Source of the DNA: Cricetomys ansorgei
Taxonomy: Eukaryota > Chordata > Mammalia > Rodentia > Nesomyidae
Assembly (NCBI GenBank): GCA_026225945.1
Contig: JAMJFZ010001815.1
Location: forward strand, 377,001 to 441,000
Reading direction: 5' to 3'
Length of the DNA: 64,000 nucleotides
Shown: in pieces, positions 48,701 through 60,003 of the stretch
Numbering within the stretch: position 1 is the first letter of the stretch
How the letters are laid out: every line of letters starts with the position of its first letter
Translations under genes and position numbers: made by a program
Notes under the pieces: generated by a model
Told to the model about the DNA's origin: nothing
What the model saw: only the letters and a program-made list of their open reading frames with translations
Databases searched by the model: none

Positions 48701-51700
48701 GCGCCATATACCACCTTGCACACAGCCTTCTCTGCCAAGCTCAGGGCCAGAGGCTGGCCCTCCATGATGGCAGCCAGCATCACAAAGCTCTGATCATGGT
48801 CCCAGGGGATGTGACAATCTCAGGACCCAAGGCTGGGCTATAGGAGACCCCAAGCTCTTGAACATCACCTCCCTCCTTCCCCAGGTATGACGTAGACCAA
48901 GGGATCAAGGGGAGCTCAGGCTGGATGGATGAGCACTGGTAGCAGAGGGGGCAGGGCAGGGAGCCCAAGGTAATCCTCTGCTGCCCTTCTGTCCTTCCTG
49001 GGGGCTGGGCAGGGAGCATGGAACCAATCCCTTGGCAAACTTTTATGCAGGTCAGACCCAGGACCCAGGGACTTCAGGAGTGCTAGGACTGCAAGTGGCA
49101 GGTGCTGGCAACATTGCTGGTGAAAGGATGTGTATAGGACATGAGAACCCCCCAGCCCAGCTCTGCTCCCTGGCTGGTGCTGATGGAGGTCTATCACAAA
49201 GCAAGAGACTCCCACCTGGAATGCTAGCCAGGAGAGCCTGTCCCACAGCTAGGCAAAGCTAGGATTCTGGACAAGGTTAGTACTCGGCCTCTTCACTCTC
49301 TCCAGCCCGTGGCGTTTGGTCTGCCTGGCTCCTGGCATGCGCAACTCAACCAACCTGGAACACGGAGTTCTCTTGACCCTACAGGACTCTCGCCTGCTGC
49401 CATGTTCGTCCAACTCTTCAAGGTGAGCTCCAGATTCCAGGTCTAACCAGGGTGCAGGGCTACATGGGGTCAGGGGTAGGTTGGAGAAGCTGTTCCCAGG
49501 GCAGTCAGGCTTTTCATCTAACACCTAAGGTCCCAGATACCTTCTCAGCCCTCACAGGGCAGAGAGAAGAACCCCAAGAGTGAAGAGGAGCTACCAATGT
49601 CCACCTATGGACAGAGGACCATAGGATCAGGGCCCAATCCAGTGCCGGAGGGCAGTGCACTCGAGGCTTCTCATAGGCCTTCCCTTGGATCACTGCCCCA
49701 TTTTGGCCTCATCCCAGTGATGACATGACCATTCCTGGAAGCCCCTCCTCCCCCAGGCGACATGCCTTTTGGCTATGAGACCCAGAGATGAGAATGAGGA
49801 GGGTACAGCTGCAGTCACAGGACGCTGGGTGGCAGGGGTAGTGCCCTCCCTGAGATCACTTCAGGCCTCTTAGCAGAGACAGAAACCCCAGGATGGGCAG
49901 AGAAGGCTTCCAGTCCCTGGGCAACCCTGTTCTGAGATGGTGTGAACACAAGGGTTCCACTTCTGGAACACCCTAGCCGAGAGTATCAGGATACACCCCG
50001 GACCCTCCTGAGGGGCTCTCTTGGGCCTCCCTGCCTCCCCATCCATATGCCTGCATTGCTTTCCACCCTCTCCTGCCCTCTTGGGGCAGGCAGTCTGGTG
50101 TAGCTGAGCAGAGAAGTTCCTATGCCTCCACATCACCTCTTTAGGTCTTTAAGGTACTGCCCATCTGTCACCTGTCAAGGTGTTCGCAGGCACAGGGGCC
50201 TGCAGCCATCTGAACTAACAGATGCTGGGTTATCTGAGGACTCTGGAAGACCTATCCACTCCAAGGGCTACCCCCAAGGCTCAAGATCAAAATTGTCTGG
50301 AGTTTGGACCTTAGTGTCTCCCATTGGCCACCCCACCCTAAACCTGAGAGCGAGCAACTTCCTGCTGGGATATGTCATTTGGCTAGACAGACCTGCTGCT
50401 GAATATATAAAAAGCAATCCTTCACCTCCCTAAGGTGGAAGGCACTGCCTATCCCAACGGACCCACCACACCAAAGTCCCGACTCCAAGCCATGTCACCC
50501 AACTGAGCCATTTTAAAAAGATCACAGCTCTGTGCTGCTCCCCTTAAAGAAGCCAAGAACACAAGGACACAGTGACCAGGAACCAGGTACTGCCTGTCAT
50601 ATTCCAGTCACTGAAGCAGTAACTGACTTCCTAGTGGCCAGTCACATTCTGTTCATGTCCCTCTGGCCTCCTGATCTCACCTATCTGTTCCCTCAAGGTT
50701 CCTGGTGTCCTCTGGTAGCCTCAACCAGCTGGCTCCTTAGCACTCCAGTTCTAACTACCTGATTCTTTGCCTACCTCCTCTCCGCAGAGCAGTCACCTGG
50801 CACTGGTCCCTGGCCAAAGGCTTGAGAGAGTCTTGCTCACTCACAGCTGTCCTAGCTCCCCCTGGTTCAGCATCTCCTAGAAGGAAGTCACACTGACTTT
50901 CCCTCAACAGCCAGGAGGAGGGGAAGAGAGGCAGGAGGGGGAGGGCTGGAAGCATGGCAAGAATAGGAACTGCTGGAGGGGAGGGGATTACTTAAGCTCT
51001 AGGAAGGTACCTAAGGGTCAGGTTTGAAGGGATTCTTCGAGTTAGGATGGGGAACAGTGGACAGTGCCGAGGGAGGGGAAAAAACAGAAAGAGGTCGTAG
51101 AGGGTGGGATCAACATTGCTTAGGCATGCAGCCACAGATGGGATGCCACACCTGGGCACCAGTAGCCCCTGCTCTAGATGCACCTTTTGTAAGGCCACCC
51201 CAATGTGGGCTCCCCTGCTACCTTTACTTTCCCAGCATCACTCAGCACTTAGCTACTGGTCTCCTGGGGCTGGGAGGTCAGAAGAGAACTTGCAAGGACT
51301 TCCTGGCTACTTGTCTGTCTTTCTAGGACCTTCTATTCCAAGCACCTGTTCCAGCCCCAGTGCCAGTGGACCAGGGCTTCTCAACAGACAGCTTCCCCAC
51401 TCTCCCATCCCTCTCAGTTTTTACTGTGTCCCTGAGCAGCCCCTGTCATACTCCATGGGGTGTTGGTAGCTCAGGGGCACATCTGTGGCTCTTCTTAGCT
51501 CCTCAGTCCCATTTTGTAAGTATCTAACCAGCTCAGTCAGGTATCAGCAAGAGGGTACTCCTGGGAGGGTGCGTGGCACAGAGAACATCAGGACATCCTG
51601 TTATTGGTTTAGAACAGCCACAGGAGTTCACCTAGGCACCCATGTACCGGAACAGCCACAGTTCTGGGCTCCCGTGCCAGCAGGCAAACTTCCCTGGACA

Positions 51701-53382
51701 TACTGAGGTCCACAAGGAGACAGGGCATGCTTGGATTTCTTCCTTCTAAGTTCCAGTGGCCACAGGTTGCTGGACCTGATAGTAACGACTTTTCTTCTCT
51801 GACCCCTCTACCTGCTTCAGAATGCTGCAGGTACTTCACATATGGCCAGTGTATCAGAGCCAGGGACTGGCTGTCCAAGCCTGGTTGTGACCCCTAGGTG
51901 GAGACCAAATAGCTCACAGGCCTCCTCAAAGGCTCTGTGGGAAGGCTCTTGGCTGCTCAGCTTAAATCTGGTCCCAGTTCAACCCTCTGAGCTCAGCTTG
52001 GGTTTCAGCTTGGAGGGATGCCAGGTTGAGCTAAGGGCCTCAACGAGTATCCTGAATACTGTCCCTAACCAGTGAGCACTACCCAAGGCCTGAGTTCTGC
52101 CTGAGTCACCACTAGCGAGAACTGGGGGCAACTGACACAGTTTGGAGACCTGTGATCTGAATAATCTCCCCCCCCCTCTCCTACACACACACACACACAC
52201 ACACTGCTTGGTAGACAGACACCTCCTTTTCACAGGTGGCTGACCCTAAGGTAACTGTGCACAGCCTCCACTCCCAGGGGACTCTAGGAAGAAGCTACAG
52301 CAAGCCTCTACCTCCTGCACCAGAACCAGGAGGCAGAGTGCAGGGCTCGGGCTTGATCTTCAACACCACACAATGGGGACACTGTCTCTGAGCTGCAGCA
52401 GAGTAGAATGTGAGGGCAGGGCCTCTTACTACCAACCACCAAGCCCTCATTTTGCTCTTCGGGAATACTGGGCAGAGCTTAGCAGGCTGATGAACCACCT
52501 CACTTGGGACAGATTTCTTCAGGATTGGCCCCTAGCAGGAGGCCCCAGATTTGGGAAAGGGTTAGAAGAGGCGGGAGTCCGAAGCTCACTGCAGGGAGCT
52601 GGGCCTTCCTCTAGGGCTGGGTGGACAGTCTGCAGACCCTGTCCAGCACAACCTGAAGCCAGAAACTGGTGGCATCCGGCCCACTTCTGGGACCAGCACC
52701 TCATCGGGAAACACCTTCATCAGGCCAGCATCACCAGGGAGGCATGCAACCAGGAGTAGGGCTCTGCTGTCAGCCCCCAGTGGGCGTGGGCACAGAGCAC
52801 AGAGCACAGACCGCTGATCACCTGTGAACCTGCCTGGAAGGCAAGTGCCTTTGTAGGGAGGCACACACCCACCTGCCTGGCCTGGGCCCAGGTCCTGCTG
52901 GCCTGGGGCTGAGGATAGCTCGTTAAGGCAGGGCCCCGTCATGACAGCCTGGGTAGTGGCCATACTACCTCAGCACCGGGTCATAGCAGTGTCAGGCTTG
53001 CGAGTCGAACTCCTGGCAACGAACCCTGCCATCCCAGGCTACTCAGGGGCCTGCGGCAGGGCTCGATGGAGGACTGCCTGCTTCGTAAGCCCCTCCGGCA
53101 CCGGAACGGGGATGTCGGCAGAGCCCAGCCCCCACTCCCCTCTGCTGTGGGGCCGCTGTTTGGGCCCCGCGCCCCCACCGCTCCCTGCGCAGAGCCAGGG
53201 AGGAGCGTCCCTGGCCACGTTGCGCGCCGCCGCCGCAGCCTTTGTTCTGGGCTGGCAGCCTCCCGCCCGTTCCCGCCGCTCGGGTCCCCTTCCCCATCCC
53301 GGTCCTCGAACTACCTGGAGTAGAGGCGCCTGGCGGCCGGGCCGGGGAGCTCGTCGGCCGCGGGCGGGGCCGGGCTCGCCAT
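28355..53382 (-). CDS. GPSM1: GPSM1 (AGS3), G-protein-signalling modulator 1, complete
   Basis: Binds GDP-bound G-alpha-i through GPR/GoLoco motifs as a dissociation inhibitor, and partners with LKB1 and with INSC/NuMA-type proteins through its TPRs. Fourteen coding exons on the minus strand: 53382-53315, 46153-45932, 45225-45090, 44824-44682, 44290-44167, 43923-43808, 43340-43185, 42386-42278, 41355-41232, 35603-35533, 34913-34734, 30751-30595, 30187-29979 and 28561-28355 (TAA). All are GT-AG and in phase, totalling 2,022 nt or 673 residues, the length of mouse GPSM1 as I recall. Exon 1 encodes MASPAPPAADELPG and ends RRLYSR. TPR repeats fill exons 2-9, a Ser/Arg-rich linker exons 10-11, and four GPR motifs exons 12-14. 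Exon 4 seems three residues shorter than human (KQQSWAAAQDPG region). Confidence 0.98.
33040..33110 (-). promoter_or_regulatory. GPSM1: Candidate internal GPSM1 promoter (AGS3-SHORT type) in intron 11
   Basis: On the minus strand CTATTTAAG (33110-33102) is a TATA-like box. About 65 nt further down lies a consensus donor, GGGCAG|GTGGTAG, just below 33040. A transcript starting near 33075 would have a non-coding first exon of about 36 nt without ATG and could splice to exon 12 (30751). Its first ATG would be M508, giving a 166-residue GPR-only protein. A heart-enriched AGS3-SHORT of this design is known; the position here is my inference. Confidence 0.4.
35604..41231 (-). other. GPSM1: GPSM1 intron 9
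   Basis: 5.6 kb without a recognised coding exon. It holds a partial B1 (about 36980-37045, +), a G-rich tract near 38490 and a rodent MaLR LTR at 40516-40858. Confidence 0.7.
40516..40858 (+). repeat. Rodent MaLR-type LTR
   Basis: Starts TGAGATGGTTTGAATG, includes GGAGGAGGTGTGACACTGGG and GGTGGGCTTTGATGTTTC, then AATTAAATG near 40792. It ends TTGGTCATGGTATCTCTTCA plus ACAATA. This matches the MaLR LTR layout; I cannot name the subfamily. It is antisense to GPSM1 in intron 9. Confidence 0.75.
42693..42707 (-). promoter_or_regulatory. CTCF motif, reverse
   Basis: The minus strand reads TGGCCACTAGGGGGCAAG, a near-perfect match to the CTCF consensus. It lies in GPSM1 intron 7 and faces the forward motif at 23084. 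Confidence 0.7.
45729..45808. repeat. (CA)n microsatellite in GPSM1 intron 2
   Basis: About 14 perfect AC units followed by impure CA/TA repeats, 125 bp from exon 2. Confidence 0.95.
46340..46500 (-). repeat. B1 SINE
   Basis: CAAGACAGGGTTTCTCTGTT head in reverse, with GCCACCACCGCCA at the far end; low divergence. It sits about 190 bp upstream of GPSM1 exon 2. Confidence 0.92.
48617..48789 (-). CDS. Candidate unannotated exon in GPSM1 intron 1 (in phase with exon 2)
   Basis: Not a product I recognise. On the minus strand an acceptor (CATGATCAG) ends at 48790 and a donor AAAGAG|GTGGGG follows 48617. The 173 nt between read 57 open codons plus two bases (AG), which is exactly the phase GPSM1 exon 2 needs: AG+G = Arg, as at the normal exon 1 junction. 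The translation looks protein-like: a MEGQPLALSLAEKAVCKVVYG segment, a Pro/Arg stretch, a Leu-rich stretch and the end YVQKMRNLQRKR. The frame stays open upstream to about 48820. It could be an alternative GPSM1 5' exon, a nested gene, or chance. Two in-frame ATGs (codons 4 and 9) could start it. Confidence 0.35.
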
Positions 53383-53650
53383 GAGTCGGGGACGCGCCGA
53401 GCAGGAGCACCGCCCCGCGCTGCGGCCGTCTGCCCGCCGATCTGCCCGCCTGTCCGCGCGTCCGTCCGCCTCGTCTGCGCGTCCGCGCGAGGCGCCGAGG
53501 AAGTGATGTGCTGGGGTGCCGCCGCCCCTCCCGCCGGAGCCGTGATGTCACCGCCGCCAGGCGGAGGGAGGATGGGGAGGGGCAGGCGCCCACCGGCCAC
53601 CACTGCAGCGGTCCCGCCTTCCGCGGGGTGGGCGGGGCCCTGCCTTTGAG
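53030..53650 (-). promoter_or_regulatory. GPSM1: GPSM1 CpG-island promoter, 5' UTR and exon 1
   Basis: Dense CpG with GC boxes (GGGCGGGGCC) around exon 1 (53382-53315). A CRE/ATF-like TGATGTCA lies at 53543-53550, and an ETS-like CACTTCCTC on the minus strand near 53500. There is no upstream ATG in the proximal 150 nt of presumed 5' UTR. The main ATG has C at -3. Confidence 0.85.
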
Positions 53651-53766
53651 GTCCAGTGTAGATAGAGTCCTGGCCCTAGTCTGGACAATGCTGAGTGCCC
53701 TCTTCTTTGTGGGGGGACCTGCTAAGCCCCTGGAGTTCAGTGCTGCGATGTTGTTCCCCATTTCTT

Positions 53767-53790
53767 ACACACACACACACACACACACAC
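53767..53790. repeat. (AC)12 microsatellite near the GPSM1 promoter
   Basis: Perfect AC repeat about 385 bp upstream of the GPSM1 ATG, just outside the CpG island. Confidence 0.97.
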
Positions 53791-56319
53791 TCCCGGAGAC
53801 CCTGCACTCTGGCTTGGACTGTTGAAACCTTGCCTTTGCTGTTCACACACACATCTTGTTTCTTTCCTGTTACCTGTACTCTTGTGGAGTACAGGCCATG
53901 CAAATACGCCCAGGACTAAGGAGAACACAGGTCTTCCTGGCTGGGGGGTGGGTATACTGTGGGGCCCTATGGGATTTTCCACCAGACTTCCTGATGTCAT
54001 TACACCAGGGGCCACTCGGGAACCTGGTTCTCCTGCATCTGCCTATCCTCCTCCTCTAAATTTCCCCAGGACTCCAAGGATCTGAACCTCTGAGTGATTT
54101 TTCTTCATCTATGCTTGAGTAGCCTTGGAGCTTTCACCCCAGCCAACCCCCGGCCAGCCACAGGGCACCATCTGGACACACCGAAGGCTACAGGACAGCC
54201 AGCCCAACTGGAACTCACCTAGCTCTCTGCTCCCCTCTCCAATCCAGTCCCAATGTTGGAAAAGTAGCTGTGACCCTCTGTGGGACGGGATGAGTCAGGG
54301 TGCAGAAAATGGCTGTGTCCCCAGCAGTTTTTCTGCACTTCTGGCCTCTGGCCTGAAGATGGACACCCTGTCAAGGTCACCCTAGACAGACCCTGTAGCG
54401 GCAGCCCACGGTACAGTTGCTTCCGCCAAAGAAAATAGCAACAAAAACAAACAGGAGATAAAAGAGCCTGTTGGCCCCAGCTAGTTTGTTTTCCCAGGAA
54501 AGAACAGGAGCCAGCAATGAGAACCATCTGTGCCTGGGGCAAGGCGGCTCAGGCTAGCTGCTATCCCCATGCCTCCCCCAAGACCACAGGAGCCAGGCCA
54601 CCCTCTCACTTGGCTAAGGCAGGGTGGGTGATGTGGTTAGCTAGGCACCACCCACATTTGCTGAAGTCTCAGGCCTAGTCCCTAGCAGACAGAGAGGGCT
54701 CTGGACTACAGGCACTTCCTGATTGCCCCCAAAGGCCATCACATGCAAGTGAGGGATGCTGTGGCTCCCTCAGTGTGCGGCTGAGCTTAGTTCTCCTGCT
54801 CCTGGCTTTAGGAGACCCTTCGAGATACACTGCAGCCATCTTAATTCCTGTGGGCCCCTAGCTTTGCCAGGGACCAAACCAAGAAGTCCCATATGTGGTG
54901 TTACAGGGTTCTAGAGTTCGGGGGATGTGTGGGCTGCAACATTCTCACTGGGGATGAATTTCCTTCTTCCTTAAGGCCAGGAGGGGGCCCCTGTGCCCCA
55001 AGTTGTGAAAGTCCACATTTGCAGGGATGCTTTGAAACAAGCTGGCTGAGGATTCAGGCTCTGTTAGAAAGGAACAAGCTGCTTTCTCTAAGCCTCAGTT
55101 CTATCATCTGTAAAGGGACCAACCTGTCCTACAGAAGGATCGATGAAGCTTGAGGCTTATGTAGTGCTTATGGTTCCTGGCATACAAGGAGCACTATCAG
55201 TATCAGAGGACCGTTACAATTGTCTTAGACCCTGGGAAACCCCTGTAGTCACTCCTGGCACACACTCCACCACACAAGATGGGCCCAGGGGAGGAGGAAC
55301 TCTTGGGGTATCAACTAACATCTTTGCCTGCCCATTGCTAGCTCTGAACTCCCCACTCCTTGTTCAGACTGGAAAAGAGCTCCTTCCTCTCACCCCTCCT
55401 CGCCGTGGTTACACTCCACCTGTAAAGTCTCTGGTGCAGCTGAGTGCAGTATCCCGCCTCATCCCCAATGGTTGTATTTCCTCCCTATGGGACATTTGAG
55501 AGAAGAAAATTATTTCCCATTTGGGCATAACCGCTAGTTATCCTACTGATGCTGGCAAGGGTGGATGATGGATGATGTCACTACCACTGCATGTCAGGTG
55601 AGTACCAAGAGGTCCCAGTCAGCTCCAGTCATCTTCACACATCACCAGATGACTTCCTGTGGTCACCTGCTGTGCCTGCTGTGGTCCTCTGATGGTCTGT
55701 GTCATGCACGAGGTGGCCCGTGGCTGTAGTGACTCACTGCAGGTCATCTGCCAAGGTTTGGGTTTCTCAGACCTAAACTTCACCTTGTCCTGGGCCTGTC
55801 TCCCTGGGTCGGAGTGGATTAGAACACCACTGCTGTGGATATCTAGACTCTGCCTTACACCTGCTCCCCCGCGAAGCTGCTTCTACAGGGCCTTAAGGGG
55901 ACTGTGACCACCCCAGAAGCCGCTGACTAAGGTACCAAGTGTAACTGAGGATAGTAGCACCTCACCAGCCTCTGCCAAGAATTCCAAACTGGTGAGAGAC
56001 AGTCAGGGAGACATGAGGGGAGGAGAAAGAAGACGTACCGGGGAGGAAAGGGGAGAGCGCTAGACACACCTGAAAGAAACTGCACTCAGTTTTACCCTGG
56101 TCTCCAAATATACTGGTCTGAGAAAAAACTTGTTTTTTAGATGTGGGTGTGAGTTCCTCTCTACTGATTGAGGATACCCTCCAGTGACAGAATCACCCAC
56201 TGACGTTCCCTTGGGGACTTCAAAGCCTTGGAGAGTGGAGTAGCAAGTAGATGGATCCCCATAGGAACCAAGAAGGAAACTGTCTGTCCAACCTATGAGA
56301 GACTCAGGGAGATGACATA

Positions 56320-56522
56320 AACACACACGCACACGCACACACACACACGCACGCACACGCACGCACACACACATTCACACACATATAGACACACATTCAC
56401 ACATATGCACACACACATTCACACACATACACACATATACACACATGCACACGCACATATGCACACGCACATATGCACACACACATACACACGCACACCC
56501 ACATATGCACACACACATACAC
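56320..56522. repeat. CA-rich compound microsatellite, about 200 bp
   Basis: ACAC units interspersed with ACGC, ATAC, ATGC and ATTC variants in a higher-order pattern of roughly 16-22 bp (CACACATATGCACA-type units). Open frames through it are low complexity. Confidence 0.95.
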
Positions 56523-57249
56523 AGAGGAAATACCTGCAGGCTGAATGTCACTGTCAGCATGACACCTAGCCACACAGCATTCCTAGGCACTCACTGGCTG
56601 TTGCAGGCTTTGTCACCCAGGTTGTGCCCGGGCCTGCAGGAGCAAGCAGGTGGAACACGCAGGAAGAGGCCACACTCCCTCATTGTCTGTGGATCTTGTC
56701 CTTGTCCTGCCTCCAGCCATCTGTGCCATACTAGGCCTCACAACAAGTGATCTGAGACTGCCAGGGAGTACCACACTCAGAGATGTACTCACCAGGGTCT
56801 GAGGGCTCCTGGCTTATGTGTTGCTTCAGATACTCCTGGCTTTGGGTATGTTGTGGAAAGACTTGACAGGTGCCTAAACCCAGCAGAGTTAGGAAGGAAC
56901 ACCTGCTTTCCCCACAAATCCCTCCACAGCAAACAGAACCCAGGAGGTTCTTCCCTTTTACAGGCTCTGGATCCCCCAGGCTAGAAGTGAGATGGTGCAG
57001 TATGGACTTGAAACCCACTAGAGGCAGGATTGTGTAATGGAGCTTCATATTCCTGCTCACCCTCCCAGGTGTGTGGCCACTAACACACCACCCAGCTCTT
57101 ATTCTGACCTCCCAGAATCTTGAAATGGAGCACACTAGGATGATGATGTAATGAATAGTAAGTATTCATTAAATGTGACCAGGAAGAAGCACATGCCTCT
57201 ATATGGTTGCCCCAGGGATGGCGTAGTCAAGGACCACAAACCCAGTGGC

Positions 57250-57600
57250 TAAAACAGATACCTATATCTCTAAAGTTCTGGGGCTAGATGCCCCAGATGT
57301 AGATGCCAGCAGGACCCAGTTCCTCGCAGTGAGTGCTTGCCCAGGGCATGCTCCTTCCAGAGACTCAGAGCAGAAGTTTCACCACTACAGTTTTAGGGTC
57401 TACAGACATTCCTGGGCTTGTGGCTATGCCCTTCCATGTGGCTGTCTCTTCTCCCTGTGTCTTATAAGGATCCATGTCTTTGCATTTAGGGCCAACATAA
57501 TCCAGGATGATTTTATCTGGAGATCCTTCATTACATCAGCAAACACTTCCTCCAGATAAACCACATTCACAGATGCAGGGAGTATCTTCTGGGAGGGGAC
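57250..57600 (-). repeat. MLT1-type MaLR LTR fragment, antisense
   Basis: The plus strand has CTTATAAGGATCCATGTCTTTG, TTTAGGGCCAACATAATCCAG and a TGGAGATCC/TTCATTACATCAGC segment, which is the complement of the ancient MLT1 LTR. Strongly diverged. Confidence 0.6.
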
Positions 57601-57777
57601 TCAACCAATGCACCCATTTTCAGTCTACTCGCCTACACTGGCTACTATAGAACTTGGGTCATGTGACACCTGCCAGTATGTATCCTTCCCCCACCCCCAC
57701 TTACACTATACTGTGATTTTTTTACTCACCGTGGGACCTACAACCTAATTAATATTATAGTATTAAGAGATGGGACC

Positions 57778-57966
57778 TGGAGCTGGAGAGATGGCTCAGC
57801 AGTTAAGAGAACTGGCTGCTCTTTCAGAGGACCTGGGTTCAGTTCTCAGCACCCATATGGCATCTCACAACCATCTATAACTTCAGTCCCGGGGGTCCAA
57901 TGCCCCCTTCTGGCCTCCATGGGCAGTGCACACACATGATGCACATGCATACATGCAGACAAAACA
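57778..57966 (+). repeat. B2 SINE
   Basis: AGCTGGAGAGATGGCTCAGC A-box region, GGGTTCAGTTCTCAGCACCC B-box region and a TGGCCTCCATGGGCAGTGCA middle; about 190 bp. Confidence 0.92.
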
Positions 57967-58589
57967 TCCAATGTAGAGGAACACTTGGAATTTTTATGTT
58001 AAGAAAAACTTTTTGGTTTAACTGACTAGTCACTAGAGGTTCGCATTCCCATCCCAGCTTTATGAGTTGGAATAAGAATGCTTGATGCAGGTGGCTATCA
58101 TTTGGTTGGGTGCAGTCATTCTGGCACCTGTAGCTTATCTTTGAGATTGCATGCCACATGGGTTTATGGGAACTTTTGGCTTAGGGCATAAAACGTCTGA
58201 AGCCCAAGAGTCAGGGTGGGCATTGGTTGTTGGTTGGTTGGTTGGGTTGCTGTTGTTAGTAAAAGAACAAAGGTTGGAGAGATTCGAGCTTAGGACAGCC
58301 TGAAAAGAGGCTGTGAAGATTTCTACCTTTCTCTCTTTCTGTATTAAGGCCGCTTGTAAAAGCAGTGAAGACTTCTATCTTTCCTTTCTCCTTCCCTGAA
58401 TTGGGGGTAAAAGATTGTAGCGCACTGCTACACCCATACACATGAAATAAGAAGTTAAGGAAGAGGTGAGGCTTGTAGGGTGTGACTGAGTCGGGAGGCC
58501 CCCTTCCCATCAATCAGACCTAGCAGCCCACTAAAGCATTCAGGGGAGCCAGCCATCATTTGCCTCTTGCCCTTCAACCTTCCACATGT

Positions 58590-58768
58590 AAACACAGTGC
58601 GAGAAAGTATCATGCTGGAAGCAGAGAGCAGCTCTTGCCAGCCACCAAATGTGCCAGTGTCTTGAACTCAGACTTCCCAGCCTCCAGAACAGTAAGAAGT
58701 AGATTTGTGTTGTTTGTGGATTGTGCAGTCTGAGGCATTTTGTTATAGCAGCTAAAATGGACAAAGAC
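58590..58768 (+). repeat. MLT1/MaLR LTR 3' part
   Basis: GCCAGCCACCAAATGTGCCAG, CTTCCCAGCCTCCAGAACAG and TTTTGTTATAGCAGCTAAAATG are hallmark blocks of the LTR end, in sense orientation. Confidence 0.7.
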
Positions 58769-59559
58769 TCATCAGTCTGAACGGACACAGTAGGGGCTGG
58801 CTTCTGCACTTCCTGTGGGTGCCTACTGTGGTTGCACAGCCAGACCCTGGGAGTGGATCTGAGGCTGGCTCCACCAGACCCTGTAGGGGCAGAACTGTAC
58901 ATTCCAGACTACAGCAGCTTCCAGCTGAGGGCTGACACACGAACACTCTGAACGCAGTGCCAACCCCTTTCTGTTTTGACAGTGTCCTGTATGGAATATA
59001 GAAATCATTGTCTCTGTTGTCCCTAAGCTGTGGGGGACCAGATTCCTGGACTTAGCTTTAGTGCCACAGCTGGGATCATTTTTCAATTGTGGCATGACTC
59101 AAGTCTCGGCCAGGATGTTGGAAATCCTAGGCTGTGTCACTGTGAGAACAGGCTGGGGATCTTCAGAGCAGGTGGTGCATGAGAAAGCAGGACCACACTG
59201 ATGTGGCCTGTCTTCCAGAGAAAGGGACAAGTCAGGGTATTGGTCTGAACCCACCTCAGCTGTTTATATACTGGCTCCTCAGCCCTATAGCTTTGTCCAT
59301 ATAGTCCCACCCATAGATCCCATCTGTGGGCTCAGGAGTTGCTTCCCCCTCTGGGATAGCTACTCCTTTTGGCAGGGGAGCTAACAGGCTCAGAAACAGG
59401 AGTCTTTTATCCAGAATCCTGGAAAAAAAAATGCTGGGAACACAAGGAAGCCCTCTGGTTCTTGGTCATCCCACAACTGTCCCTCTAATCTCATTCAAGC
59501 TCTAGTGCCAGCTGTTTGGCAATCAGAGCCACTTGCCAGAGTCCTCTCTGCATTCTGTT

Positions 59560-59740
59560 GCAGAGAAAGATGTGACCTCTCAGCTGTTACTGCTGCCCTG
59601 GCTTTGCTCTGCCGTCATGGACTCTAACTCCCTCAAACAAACAAATAAACAAACAAACAAAAAATTCCAATCAAACACTTTCTTTTACAAGTTTCCTTGG
59701 TTATGATGCTTTATCATGGCAATAAAAAAGTAATTAAGAT
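59560..59740 (+). repeat. Rodent MaLR LTR end with inserted (CAAA)n
   Basis: CGTCATGGACTCTAACTCCC is followed by a pure CAAA/CAAATAAA expansion (59634-59663), then TTGGTTATGATGCTTTATCA and a ATGGCAATAAAAAAG end. Confidence 0.65.
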
Positions 59741-60003
59741 GTTCCTCCTGCAGAACCAGGATACCAAAGCTTAGAGTGGGATTCTACAGCCGGGGAGAGC
59801 TGGCTGTTCTTATCACAGGTGAAGACACCCTAGGGCCTAGAGCCAATTAATATGTGGATCTGAGTGGAGGTACATGACCCTGAGGACTCCTTGCCTGCTT
59901 ATCAAGCTTTACTTCCTTTCTGGGAGGCCAGACTGGATGCAGCAGTTGACCTGACCCTCTGAAAACACCAGGAAAATAACAGCACGTTTTTATTGTTTTT
60001 AAA

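Larger units (their letters stand above)
46154..53314 (-). other. GPSM1: GPSM1 intron 1
   Basis: 7.2 kb. Contains a B1 (46340-46500, -), a candidate coding exon (48617-48789), weaker coding-like stretches near 51892-51934 and 52653-52821, and a (CA)11 at 52183-52204. Otherwise I see nothing definite. Confidence 0.75.

Noticed and set aside
49380..49440. Short plus-strand segment with ATG and a consensus-like donor (CTTCAAG|GTGAGC)
   Set aside because: Only seven codons, no acceptor partner or downstream exon found, antisense to GPSM1.
50827..50990. Minus-strand stretch with good acceptor and donor in GPSM1 intron 1 reading as a short open frame
   Set aside because: Its entry and exit phases do not fit the other candidates or exon 2, and the residues show no domain.
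53039..53761. 240-codon minus-strand open frame and a 135-codon plus-strand frame over the GPSM1 CpG island
   Set aside because: High GC depletes stop codons; the real GPSM1 exon 1 uses a different frame, and these are Arg/Pro/Gly-rich without any recognisable domain.
54125..57560. Several 85-120 codon open frames upstream of GPSM1
   Set aside because: They overlap repeats or lack splice and start context; none resembles CCDC187 or another expected neighbour as far as I can tell.
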